Notes: generated by a model from the letters alone, not told the origin. A stretch of DNA of 19,552 nt from Tardiphaga sp. (GCA_028290325.1 JAQGJY010000143.1:1-19552), one strand, 5' to 3'; counted from the first letter of the stretch, positions 8,523 to 16,900 are shown. Translations and numbers: made by a program.

Positions 8523-8590
8523 ACGCGAGATACATGTGCAGATGCGAGATGCATGACGGCTCCAGCGAGCACATGCGAGATGGATGACGG
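8523..8590. repeat. Three direct repeats upstream of the alcohol dehydrogenase promoter
   Basis: Two 18-base copies, at 8542-8559 (ATGCGAGATGCATGACGG) and 8573-8590 (ATGCGAGATGGATGACGG), differ at one base and begin 31 bases apart. A weaker copy, ACGCGAGATACATG, lies at 8523-8536 (12 of 14 bases match). All three lie just upstream of the -35 of the alcohol dehydrogenase promoter. The last copy ends 5 bases before the stop codon of the Nudix gene, so they fill the intergenic space. Confidence 0.6.
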
Positions 8591-8595
8591 TTTGA

Positions 8596-9384
8596 TTACA
8601 CGTCGAACAACTCGCCGTCGTAACCAGCGGCGGCGGGTATCCGCAATTGCCGCTTGTCGCCGACCTTGGTCATGATCGGCATCACGGTCACGACCTCCAT
8701 CGCGCGGGCGGCAGCGAGCGCGGCATCGACATCAGGTTGCTTGCCGAGACGAATCAGGTTGCGCGTGGTCGGAAACGGCAGCGTGAAGCGGCCGCTGACG
8801 CCGCCGTCGAGCGCATCCTGCGCCGACAGCCAGATCGAGTCGGTCGACTCACGGCCGTCATGCGCGCCCAGTTGCTCCGGCGGCGCCTGCGCCAGAAAGA
8901 ACCAGGTGTCGAAGCGCTTCGGCATCCCGACCGGCGTGATCCAATGCGCGTAAGGCACCAGCAAATCCAGCGCCAGCACGAGATGATTGTCTTCAAGAAT
9001 TCGCGCGAAGCTGATCTCGTTCTTGCACAGCGCCTCGCGATGCGTGTCCGCGATCAGCGTCGCGCGCGACGCCGCGATCAGATCAGGCGAGCCCCGCTCG
9101 CGCGCGAGCAAGATGCCACTTTCCTCGAAGGTTTCGCGGATCGCGGCAATGCGAAACGCCAACGTCTCGTCATCGCTGCCGTCCACGCCGGCATAAAGCG
9201 AGGGCGTCGCGATGATGGTGCGGTCGCCGGGATCGACACTGCCGCCGGGAAACACCAGCGCGCCCGACGCGAATTCGATCTGGTAGTGCCGCACCATCAT
9301 GAAAATCTCGATCGGGCTGATCTCACCCTTTCGCAACAGCATGATCGTCGATGCGGGACGCACGATACCGGGTTCGGCCGCCAT
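8596..9384 (-). CDS. NUDT19-like Nudix hydrolase
   Basis: This 262-residue Nudix protein has the catalytic core split by an insertion: FPGGSV at 45-50, then RETFEESGI at 83-91, carrying the metal-binding REUXEE glutamates. About 21 extra residues separate the usual Gly and Arg halves. The flanks AFRIAAIRETFEESGILL and WITPVGMPKRFDTWFFLA resemble NUDT19, a peroxisomal CoA diphosphatase that splits CoA and acyl-CoA to 4'-phosphopantetheine products and 3',5'-ADP. A role in trimming CoA pools fits the upstream CoA-dependent enzymes, but substrate specificity is not proven. The upstream stop TAG forms part of its Shine-Dalgarno sequence (TAGGGGA), with an 8-base gap to the preceding gene. The 152-base gap after it holds the next gene's control region. 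Confidence 0.88.
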   Translation of the reverse strand: MAAEPGIVRPASTIMLLRKGEISPIEIFMMVRHYQIEFASGALVFPGGSVDPGDRTIIATPSLYAGVDGSDDETLAFRIAAIRETFEESGILLARERGSPDLIAASRATLIADTHREALCKNEISFARILEDNHLVLALDLLVPYAHWITPVGMPKRFDTWFFLAQAPPEQLGAHDGRESTDSIWLSAQDALDGGVSGRFTLPFPTTRNLIRLGKQPDVDAALAAARAMEVVTVMPIMTKVGDKRQLRIPAAAGYDGELFDV

Positions 9385-9392
9385 GATGTCCC

Positions 9393-10349
9393 CTATTCCG
9401 CGGCGTCGGCGCGACTGCCAATCGCCGCCCGCCTGTCGGTGCGTGCGACCCGCGACAGCAGATAATCGACCTCGGCCTTGGCGATCGCGGAAATCGTCGC
9501 GCCCGGCTTGCGCTGCGCCATCGACGCGATCACGCCGCGCTTTTGCAGCACGTATTTGCGGACCGCGAGGCCCGCGCCGGGCTGCTGCTCGTAGCGGATC
9601 AGCGGCAGATGCGCGTCGAACAGGTCATGCGCCGCATCGCGCTTGCCGGCTTTCGACAGGTTGACGACGTCGATCAGCATTTCCGGAAAGGCATAGCCGG
9701 TCATCGCGCCGTCGACGCCACGCTCCATCTCGAAGTCGAGAAACAGTCCACCATTGCCGGTGAGGATCGACAGCTCGCGCAGGCTGCCGTCTTTCTGATA
9801 ACCGCGCAGCGTTGTGATCTTTTCCAGTCCCGGCCAGTCCTCATGCTTGAGCATCACGCAGGATTTCGAATCCATGATGATCTTGCGAATGACCGCCGGC
9901 GTCATCACCACCGTCAGCGTCAACGGATAATCCTGCAACACCCACGGCACGTCGTCGCCGATCGCCTCGATCGCCTGTCTGAAATAGGTGGTGATCTGAT
10001 CGTCGGTCCGCAGGTTCGGCGGCGGCGCGATCATCACGCCGGCCGCGCCAGCATCCATCGATTTCAGCGCCAGTGATCGCATCGCGGCGAAGCCGGGCGC
10101 GGAGACGCCGACAATGATCTGCATCTTGTCGCCGGCCCGCTTGACGAAACGCGTCGCCACCGCCTCGGCTTCCTGCGCCTCGAGCTTCGGCGCTTCGCCG
10201 AGAATGCCGAGCACCGTGACTCCATCGCAGCCGATGCTGGCATAAAAGTCCGTCAGCTTGTCGATCGAGGCCTCGTCGATGCGGCCGTCATCATGAAACG
10301 GCGTTGGCGCAATGGCAAACGTGCCGGCGGCTTGGGCGGTGAGCTTCAT
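9393..10349 (-). CDS. DHDPS/NAL superfamily lyase, specificity unknown
   Basis: This 318-residue TIM-barrel protein of the DapA/N-acetylneuraminate lyase superfamily forms a Schiff base on lysine with a 2-oxoacid. The likely Schiff-base lysine is K168 in CVMLKHED, and the catalytic tyrosine is Y141 in LQDYPLT. It is unlikely to be true dihydrodipicolinate synthase: the family GTTGE is here GILGE (48-52), lacking the paired threonines, and the carboxylate-binding Arg after the Tyr is absent. It starts MKLTAQAAGTFAIAPTPF, has AAGGA-like spacing (AAGGA, 7 bases before ATG) and lies 26 bases after the SDR gene. In this cluster an aldolase or hydratase role on a 2-oxoacid intermediate is possible. 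The exact reaction is unknown. Confidence 0.85.
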   Translation of the reverse strand: MKLTAQAAGTFAIAPTPFHDDGRIDEASIDKLTDFYASIGCDGVTVLGILGEAPKLEAQEAEAVATRFVKRAGDKMQIIVGVSAPGFAAMRSLALKSMDAGAAGVMIAPPPNLRTDDQITTYFRQAIEAIGDDVPWVLQDYPLTLTVVMTPAVIRKIIMDSKSCVMLKHEDWPGLEKITTLRGYQKDGSLRELSILTGNGGLFLDFEMERGVDGAMTGYAFPEMLIDVVNLSKAGKRDAAHDLFDAHLPLIRYEQQPGAGLAVRKYVLQKRGVIASMAQRKPGATISAIAKAEVDYLLSRVARTDRRAAIGSRADAAE

Positions 10350-10375
10350 CGGATATCCTTCGGAAGGGCGTGTGG

Positions 10376-11254
10376 TCAGAACCTGCGTGCGCCCATCTTA
10401 ACGTCCGCGTCAGAAAAGAAAATCGCGTCGGCGTGTTTGACGATGTCCTCGGCGGACCAGCCATCGCCCGGCGGCTTCCAGCCGTCCATCTCCATCATCT
10501 TCATCTCGCGCACGCCGCGCGGGCCGGAGACGCCCAGCGTCTTGCCGGTCTGATCGCCGGACAGCGACGACACCATGTACAGCACCGCCGGCGCGATGCC
10601 ATCCGGGCCAAGCGCCGCGCCGGGATTTTGAATATAGCGCGGCAGATCGGCCGTCATGCGGGTCAGCGCGCCCGGCGCCAGCGTCCAGATCCGGATGCCG
10701 TATTTGCGGCCCTCGATCGCCAGCACGTTGGACAGGCCCCAGATGCCGCCTTTCGCCGCGCCGTAATTGCTCTGGCCGAAATTGCCGATCAGGCCCGACG
10801 TCGACGACGTGTTGACGATCACGCCGCCGCCATTGTCCTTCATCCACTTGAACACCGGCTGACTGACGCAGAAGGTGCCTTTCAGATGCACCTTCATCAC
10901 CTTGTCCCAGTCGGCCTCGTTGGCTTTCGCGAAGGTCTGGTCGAGCAGAATGCCGGCGTTGTTGACGAGAATATCGGCGCGGCCGAAATGCTTGATGGCG
11001 TCGTCGAACACCGATTGTCCGCCGGCCGCCGTGGAGATGTCCGCGGCATTGGCGACGGCTTTGCCGCCGGCCGCGATGATCGCGTCAACGACGGCTTGCG
11101 CCATGCCCTGGTCGGAGCCCGAGCCGTCGCGCGGGCCGCCGAGATCGTTGACGACGATCGACGCGCCTTCTTTCGCGAACAGTTTCGCATAGGCTTCGCC
11201 GAGCCCGCCGCCCGCGCCCGTGATGATCGCAACCTTGCCGTCGAGCAGACCCAT
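10376..11254 (-). CDS. SDR dehydrogenase resembling the HSD17B4 dehydrogenase domain
   Basis: This 292-residue short-chain dehydrogenase resembles the (3R)-hydroxyacyl-CoA dehydrogenase domain of peroxisomal multifunctional enzyme type 2 (HSD17B4). The NAD site is GAGGGLG (13-19), then NNAG at 98-101. The catalytic residues are S151, Y164 and K168 (S...SNYGAAKGG), matching the numbering I recall for HSD17B4. The NDLGGPRDGSGSD segment (36-48) is typical of that subfamily. In HSD17B4 this domain is fused to a hydratase; here the hydratase is encoded separately by the gene upstream. The MaoC stop codon TAG merges with its Shine-Dalgarno sequence (TAGGGAG), leaving a 10-base gap. Likely role: oxidation of 3-hydroxyacyl-CoA to 3-oxoacyl-CoA. 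Confidence 0.9.
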   Translation of the reverse strand: MGLLDGKVAIITGAGGGLGEAYAKLFAKEGASIVVNDLGGPRDGSGSDQGMAQAVVDAIIAAGGKAVANAADISTAAGGQSVFDDAIKHFGRADILVNNAGILLDQTFAKANEADWDKVMKVHLKGTFCVSQPVFKWMKDNGGGVIVNTSSTSGLIGNFGQSNYGAAKGGIWGLSNVLAIEGRKYGIRIWTLAPGALTRMTADLPRYIQNPGAALGPDGIAPAVLYMVSSLSGDQTGKTLGVSGPRGVREMKMMEMDGWKPPGDGWSAEDIVKHADAIFFSDADVKMGARRF

Positions 11255-11264
11255 GATGCGCTCC

Positions 11265-12125
11265 CTATGCCAGAACCGTGCGGCCGCTCTTGATGACGGT
11301 GACGCCGCGTTGTTTCACCTTGGCCTCGAACGACACCACATTGCCGTCCTTCCACAAATCCATCGACACCGTCTCGCCTGGATAGACCGGCGACGAGAAC
11401 CGCACGCCATGCTGCTTGAACGCCGACGGATCATAGTCGGCATAGGTCTGCAACACGCCGCGACAGGTGATGCCGTATGTGCACATGCCATGCAGGATCG
11501 GCTTCGGGAAGCCGCCGCGCTTGGCGAATTCCGGATCGCTGTGCAGCGGATTGCGATCGCCGCACAGACGATAGACCAACGCCTGATCGGGGCGCGTCGT
11601 GATATCGACGGTCTTGTCGGGCGCCCGCGCCGGCATCGCATGCGCTTCCGGCTGACCTTCGGTCGGACCGCCAAAGCCGCCATCGCCGCGCGCGAACCGC
11701 GACGCCACGAGCGTCGCCAGCTCCGCCCCGCTCTCATCCTTCAGCACCGTCTTGTGTCGGATGACGACGCCTTTGTCCTCGCCCTTGTCGTAGACGCCGA
11801 GCACGCTGGAATCCGCCGTGATGTTCGCGGCCACCGGCATCGGCTTGTGAAAGGTGATGTCGCGTTCGCCATCGACCACCAGCAGGCGATTCAGCTTCAT
11901 CTCGCCGGGGCCCGCGCCCCACGCCGCGACCGACGCAAAGGTCGGCACCACCTTCAGTGGACGCGCCGTAAAATAAGCCTCGTTGACGAAAGCGAGCTCC
12001 TTGTCATCCATCGGGTCCGCGCCCATGCCGATGCCGTAAGCGTACAGCATGACGTCGCGATCGGTGTAGGCGTAGGTCTGACCGAGGCTTTTCAGCGCCA
12101 TCAGTTCGTCGTAGCGAGCGGACAT
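11265..12125 (-). CDS. MaoC-family (R)-specific enoyl-CoA hydratase
   Basis: This 286-residue protein with two hot-dog repeats resembles the hydratase-2 domain of peroxisomal multifunctional enzyme type 2. The N-terminal half (about 1-150) is degenerate. The C-terminal half carries the hydratase-2 signature YRLCGDRNPLHSDPEFAKRG (185-204), with catalytic D190 and H195, then GGFPKPILHGMCTYG. Expected reaction: trans-2-enoyl-CoA plus water to (3R)-hydroxyacyl-CoA, the substrate of the SDR encoded 10 bases downstream. The two together act like a split multifunctional enzyme type 2. GGGAGA precedes the ATG. A 145-base gap with a long inverted repeat separates it from the DUF35 gene upstream. Confidence 0.92.
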   Translation of the reverse strand: MSARYDELMALKSLGQTYAYTDRDVMLYAYGIGMGADPMDDKELAFVNEAYFTARPLKVVPTFASVAAWGAGPGEMKLNRLLVVDGERDITFHKPMPVAANITADSSVLGVYDKGEDKGVVIRHKTVLKDESGAELATLVASRFARGDGGFGGPTEGQPEAHAMPARAPDKTVDITTRPDQALVYRLCGDRNPLHSDPEFAKRGGFPKPILHGMCTYGITCRGVLQTYADYDPSAFKQHGVRFSSPVYPGETVSMDLWKDGNVVSFEAKVKQRGVTVIKSGRTVLA

Positions 12126-12181
12126 TGGTTTTCTCCCGTGTTCTTATTTATTGTTGACTTAAACGTCGCGCGTCTATTCGC

Positions 12182-12252
12182 GTCACCCCGGCGAAGCGGA
12201 GTCCAGTCAACGCGGAGGCGCGCGAATACTGGTTCCGCTTGCGCGGGATGAC
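12182..12252. repeat. Long inverted repeat in the MaoC-DUF35 gap
   Basis: The left arm GTCACCCCGGCGAAGCGGA (12182-12200) pairs with the right arm 12234-12252 at 15 of 19 positions. An inner pair, CCAGT at 12203-12207 and ACTGG at 12228-12232, extends the stem. The arm resembles a second hairpin at 13935-13966 (shared core GTCAYCCC...GCGAAGCGGA). It looks like a dispersed intergenic palindromic element. It lies just downstream of the DUF35 stop codon and could affect 3' end processing or attenuation between the two genes. Confidence 0.6.
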
Positions 12253-12270
12253 GGGCTTTGCGTCTCTCGA

Positions 12271-12675
12271 TCAGACCGGCGTAAAGAACGGCAACGGTGC
12301 GCCGTCGGTCGGCTTGAACACCACCTTGACCTTCTGGCCGATCTTGAGCGCCTTGAGATCGCAATCGACGAAGTTGGTTTGCAGCGACGGCCCTTCCTTG
12401 AGCGTCACCCAGCCGATCGCATAGGGACCGGTTGCCGATTTCCGCATCAGGCTGAACGTATAGATTTCGCCCTCGCCGGCGCTTTCTTCCCACACGGTAT
12501 CGTCCGAGAAACACAGCGGACAGATCGAGCGCGGAAAATAATGCGCCTCGCCACACGCCTTGCAGCGCTTGATCATGAACTTGCCGTCCTTGGCCGCATC
12601 CCAGAACGGTTGCGATTCCGGATTGCCCTGCGGCGTCGGATATTTTTTCGCTTCGGTCTTTGTGTCTTGGCTCAT
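12271..12675 (-). CDS. DUF35 zinc-ribbon OB-fold protein
   Basis: This 134-residue partner protein has a rubredoxin-like zinc ribbon with CxxC pairs C38/C41 (KRCKACG) and C52/C55 (SICPLC), followed by an OB-fold segment (GEIYTFSLMRKSATGPYAIGWVTL). DUF35 proteins bind thiolase-fold proteins and acyl-CoA, as in ChsH2 with Ltp2 in steroid side-chain degradation and in acetyl-CoA/HMG-CoA complexes of archaea. The start is the ATG at 12675, overlapping the thiolase stop as TGATG. An in-frame upstream extension to 12858 would run inside the thiolase gene and lacks family similarity. GGAG lies 8 bases before the ATG. The overlap indicates coupled translation and a stoichiometric complex with the thiolase. 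Confidence 0.93.
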   Translation of the reverse strand: MSQDTKTEAKKYPTPQGNPESQPFWDAAKDGKFMIKRCKACGEAHYFPRSICPLCFSDDTVWEESAGEGEIYTFSLMRKSATGPYAIGWVTLKEGPSLQTNFVDCDLKALKIGQKVKVVFKPTDGAPLPFFTPV

Positions 12676-13820
12676 CACACGCGCTCCAGAATGGCCGTCG
12701 ACGCGGCATGGCGCACGCCGAGCAATCCGCCGGTGCCATGCGCGATCGCGAGATCGCAATTCGGCACTTGCACCTTCGGGTGGGCTTCGCCGCGCAACTG
12801 GCGGACAGCTTCGAGGATTTTCGTCATGCCGCCGCGATTGACCGGATGATTGCTGCACAACCCGCCGCCATCCGTGTTGAACGGCAGCTTGCCGACGCCG
12901 GAAATCAGATTGCCGTCGGCGACGAACTTGCCGCCCTCGCCCTTTTTGCAGAAGCCGATATCTTCAAGCTGCATCAGCACCGTGATGGTGAAGCTGTCAT
13001 AGATCGAGGCATATTTGATATCCTTCGGCGTGATGCCCGCTTCCTCGAACGCGCGCGGACCCGACCAGACCCCGGCCGAATACGTCAACTCGAGATCCTT
13101 GCCGCCGCGCGGGCCTTTCATGGCCTCGCCGTGACCGATCAATCGCACCAGCGGCTTTTTCAAACTTTTGGCGATTTCGGCCGTGGTCACGATCAGCGCG
13201 CCGCCGCCGTCCGAAACGACGCAGCAATCCATGCGATGCAATGGATCGGAAATCATCGGCGAGTTCAGCACATCCTCGACCGTCACGACATCGCGCAGCA
13301 TCGCGTGCTCGTTGTATTGCGCGTGGTGCGACGCCGCGACCTTGATCCAGGCCAGCTGCTCGGACGTCGTGCCGTAATCATGCATGTGCCGCATCGCGCA
13401 CATCGCATAGGCGTTGTGGGTGGTGGCGCCATAAGCGAGTTCGAAATCCATTTCTGCGCCGAACCCGCGCGGCGGCATCACCGAGGTGCGCGGCTTGCCG
13501 GCCAGCGTGATCAGGGCAACCGAACATTTGCCGGCGGCGATCGCCTGCGCGGCATGGCCGAGATGAATGATGTAGGAGCAGCCGCCGGTCTCGGTGGAAT
13601 CGACGTGGCGCGGTTTCAGCCCCATGTAATCGACCATCGACCACAGGCCCGGCGAGTCGCCCGCGCAGAAGTAGCCATCGACGTCGGCATGCGTCAGCCC
13701 GGCGTCGTCAAGCGCGCCTTTGGCGACTTCGGCATGCAGTTGTGCGAGGGATTTATCGGGCGCGTGTCGCGTCGGGTGTTCGTAGATCCCGGCGATATAG
13801 GCCTTGCCTTTGATACTCAA
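12675..13820 (-). CDS. SCP-x/Ltp-like thiolase-fold protein
   Basis: This 381-residue thiolase-fold protein belongs to the lipid-transfer-protein/SCP-x branch. Recognisable segments are AAGKCSVALI (about 95-104), SIYDSFTITVLMQLEDIGFC (272-291, with Y274), then DGGGLCSNHPVNRGG (317-331, with H325) and a C-terminal HGTGGLLG at 361-368, where ordinary thiolases have a Cys-containing CxGGG loop. A cysteine, C81 in TGGCSYII, lies near the nucleophile region, but its alignment to the thiolase Cys is uncertain. It pairs with DUF35. It may therefore cleave 3-oxoacyl-CoA thiolytically, or act as a retro-aldolase like Ltp2. GGAGAG precedes the ATG. It lies upstream of the hydratase and dehydrogenase that would make its substrate. 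Confidence 0.87.
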   Translation of the reverse strand: MSIKGKAYIAGIYEHPTRHAPDKSLAQLHAEVAKGALDDAGLTHADVDGYFCAGDSPGLWSMVDYMGLKPRHVDSTETGGCSYIIHLGHAAQAIAAGKCSVALITLAGKPRTSVMPPRGFGAEMDFELAYGATTHNAYAMCAMRHMHDYGTTSEQLAWIKVAASHHAQYNEHAMLRDVVTVEDVLNSPMISDPLHRMDCCVVSDGGGALIVTTAEIAKSLKKPLVRLIGHGEAMKGPRGGKDLELTYSAGVWSGPRAFEEAGITPKDIKYASIYDSFTITVLMQLEDIGFCKKGEGGKFVADGNLISGVGKLPFNTDGGGLCSNHPVNRGGMTKILEAVRQLRGEAHPKVQVPNCDLAIAHGTGGLLGVRHAASTAILERV

Positions 13821-13934
13821 TGCAGCTCTCCGCTGGCGTTATTGTTGACATGGTTTTTTGACCTGTCGGGAGAGGCTTGGCAAGCGCGGAGTTCAAGCGG
13901 ACAATTTCACAAGGCGGAATGCGAGCAAGACAAA

Positions 13935-13966
13935 GCCGTCATCCCCGCGAAGCGGATGATGACGGC
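13935..13966 (-). terminator. Hairpin terminator after the ferredoxin oxidoreductase gene
   Basis: On the plus strand GCCGTCAT (13935-13942) pairs with ATGACGGC (13959-13966), with an inner stem CCGC-GAA-GCGG (13945-13955). Read on the minus strand, the hairpin is followed by TTTGTCTT. It lies 17 bases after the TAG of the oxidoreductase gene. It resembles the palindromic repeat at 12182-12252, so it may be both a terminator and a member of that repeat family. Confidence 0.6.
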
Positions 13967-13982
13967 TCTCACTTATGGCGAG

Positions 13983-16900
13983 CTACTCCGCCGCCAATTG
14001 CCGGGGCGCCGGCGGTGGGTTGACCAGATCGAGCGCGAGCTGCGCGTAGCGCGCTTTCGCCTTCTCGACAGACGCTTCCTTGACCGGTCCGAAGCCACGA
14101 ATGGAATCCGGCAGCGCCAGCAATTCGAGCGCGATGTCATGCGTCTCCACCGACAGCAAACTCAGCACGGTGGCGACGTCCTTCTCGTAGCCGGCGATCA
14201 GATCGCGTTCGAGCTTGCGGTCGGCGCTGTGGCCGAACATGTCGAACGGCGTGCCGCGCAACGCGCGCAGCTTTGCCAGCACCCGGAACGCCGGCAGCAT
14301 CCAGGGTCCGAACTGCCGCTTGCGCGGCCGCCCCATCGCATCGGTGCCGGGCAGCATCGGCGGCGCCAGATTGAAGTTGAACTTGAAGTCACCTTCGAAC
14401 TGCTCGCGCAGCTGCTTCTCGAAGCGGCCGTCGGTATAAAGCCGCGCGACCTCGTACTCGTCTTTATAGGCGAGCAGCTTGGCGTAGCTGATCGCGACCG
14501 CGCGCGGCAACGCATCGCCATAGCCGCCCGCCGTCGCCGCCATCCGCACCTGTTCGACCATCGCTTTGTAGCGCTTGGCCAGCTTGTTGTTCTGGTAGGC
14601 GGTGAGATGCGCGCTGCGATGCGCGATCACCTCGTCGAGCGACATCTGGTCCAGCGTCTTTGGCGCGACGGTTTCGTCCGCGCCCTTCAGCATCGCGGCC
14701 AAGCGCTGCGGATCGGCGGCGGCAAGCCGGCCCAATTGAAACGCCAGCTTGTTCATCTTGACGGAGACGGCGTTGAGTTCGATCGCCTGCTCGATCGATT
14801 CACTGGCCACCGGCAGCAGGCCCTGCTGATAGGCATAACCCATCATCATCATGTTGGTGGCGATCGAATCGCCGAGCAGACCCTCGGCCGCCTTGGTGAA
14901 ATCGAGGAAGGTCGACTCCTTGCGAAGCGCCGCTTCGAGAACGTTGTTGACGCGCTTGCGCTGGAAATCGAAATCGCGGTTCAGGATGAAGTCGGCGATC
15001 GGAATCAGATGCGTGTTGATGACGCCGTGGGTGCGCCCGGCCTCGCACAGCGAGATCGTTTCCTTGGCAATGGCCACGACTTCATCGGCCGCAAGCAACA
15101 GGTCAGCCGTACCGGTGACGATGCGCGAGCACGTCACCTCCCCCGGCGTTTGCGCCAAACGCACATGGCTGAGCACGGCGCCGCCCTTTTGGGCCAGCCC
15201 CGACATATCGAGGATCATGCTGGCCTTGCCTTCGATGTGCGCGGCCATGCCGAGCAATGCGCCAATCGTGAGAACGCCGGTGCCGCCGACGCCGCCGACC
15301 GCGACGTTGTAAGGTCGATCCAGCGAGGGCCGCGAGGCGGGCTCCGGCAATACCCCGATATCGCCGATCACGATCGGCGCCTTGCGCTTCAGCTGGCCGC
15401 CGTCGATCGTGACGAAGGACGGGCAGAATCCCTTAAGGCAGGAATAATCCTTGTTGCAGCTCGACTGGTTGATGGCGCGCTTGCGTCCCATCTCGGTTTC
15501 GAGTGGCTCGACCGAGATGCAATTCGACTGCACCGAACAATCGCCGCAGCCCTCGCAGACGGCGGGATTGATGATGACGCGACGCTGCGGATCCTCCAGC
15601 GTGCCGCGCTTGCGGCGGCGACGCTTCTCGGCGGCGCAGGTCTGCACGAAGACGATCGCCGACGCGCCTTTGATCTCCCGGCATTCGCGCATCACCGCAT
15701 CGAGCGCATCGCGATGCGCGACTTTGGTCCCCGGCGCGATGTCCGACGACGGATAGGCGTCCGGCGTTTCCGACACGAGATAGATGTCGCGGATACCTTC
15801 GGAGTGCAGTTGGAACGTGACCTGCTGCGGTGACAACTCGCCATCGACGTGCTGGCCGCCGGTCATCGCCGTCGCATCGTTGTAGAGGATTTTATAAGTG
15901 ATGTTGGCGCCGGACGCGACCGACTGGCGGATCGCCAACGTGCCGGAATGGAAGTAGGTGCCATCGCCGAGATTGGCGAAGATGTGCTTTTCGTCGGTGA
16001 ACGGCGCGATGCCGATCCATGGCACGCCCTCGCCGCCCATATGTGTGAACGTCTCGGTCGAGCGATCCATCCACAGCGACATGAAATGACAGCCGATGCC
16101 GGCCAGCGCGCGGCTGCCCTCGGGCACCTTGGTCGACGTATTGTGCGGGCATCCCGAACAGAAATACGGCGTCCGCGTGATCGGGGCGACGGCCTGCATC
16201 TGCGTCGCCTGGCGGCCGTTGAACCAGTCGGCCTTGGCGCGCAGCATGTCAGCGACCTCGGGATTGAGGTCGAGGCGCAGCAGCCGCTCGGTCAGCGTGG
16301 TCGCGACCATCGCGACGCTGAGCTCCGTGGCGAATGGCAGGAAGCGCTTGTCGTGATCGTCCATTTTCCCGATGATCCGCGGGCGCACATCGTCGCGCCA
16401 GTTGAACAGCTCCTGTTTGACCTGGTTCTCGACGATCTCGCGGCGTTCCTCGACGATAAAAATCTCTTCGAGTCCGACCGCGAATTGCCGCACGCCTTCC
16501 GGCTCCAGCGGCCACGGCATGCCGACCTTGTAGAGCCGCAGACCGATTTTGGCGGCGACCTCCTCGGTGATACCGAGTTCACGCAGCGCCTGCCGCACGT
16601 CTTCGTAGCTCTTGCCGGACGCCATGATCCCGAAGCGCGCGTTCGGCGAGTCCATCGTGACGCGGTTGACCTTGTTGGCGCGCGCGAAGGCGATCGCGGC
16701 GAAGCCTTTGTAATCTTGCAGGCGGCGATCCTGATCGTAACGATCGTCCGGCCAGCGCAGATTGAGACCATCCGGCGGCATTTCGAAATCGGTCGGAATG
16801 ACGAACTCTTTCAGCTCGTCGGCCAGATTGATCTCGGCGGTGGTCTCGACTGTTTCGGTGATGACCTTCATGCCGACCCAGCAACCGGAATAGCGCGACA

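Noticed and set aside
5906..8587. Very long plus-strand open frame of 893 codons opposite the kinase and dehydrogenase genes, and similar long frames at 4202-5725, 12660-15833 and 15849-17531.
   Set aside because: Their translations are rich in Arg, His, Asp and Ala with no recognisable domains. They mirror well-supported minus-strand genes and arise because GC-biased codons leave few antisense stops.
12676..12858. Upstream in-frame extension of the DUF35 gene to 12858.
   Set aside because: It would lie wholly inside the thiolase gene and encodes low-complexity Arg/Ser-rich residues. The TGATG start at 12675 matches the family start.
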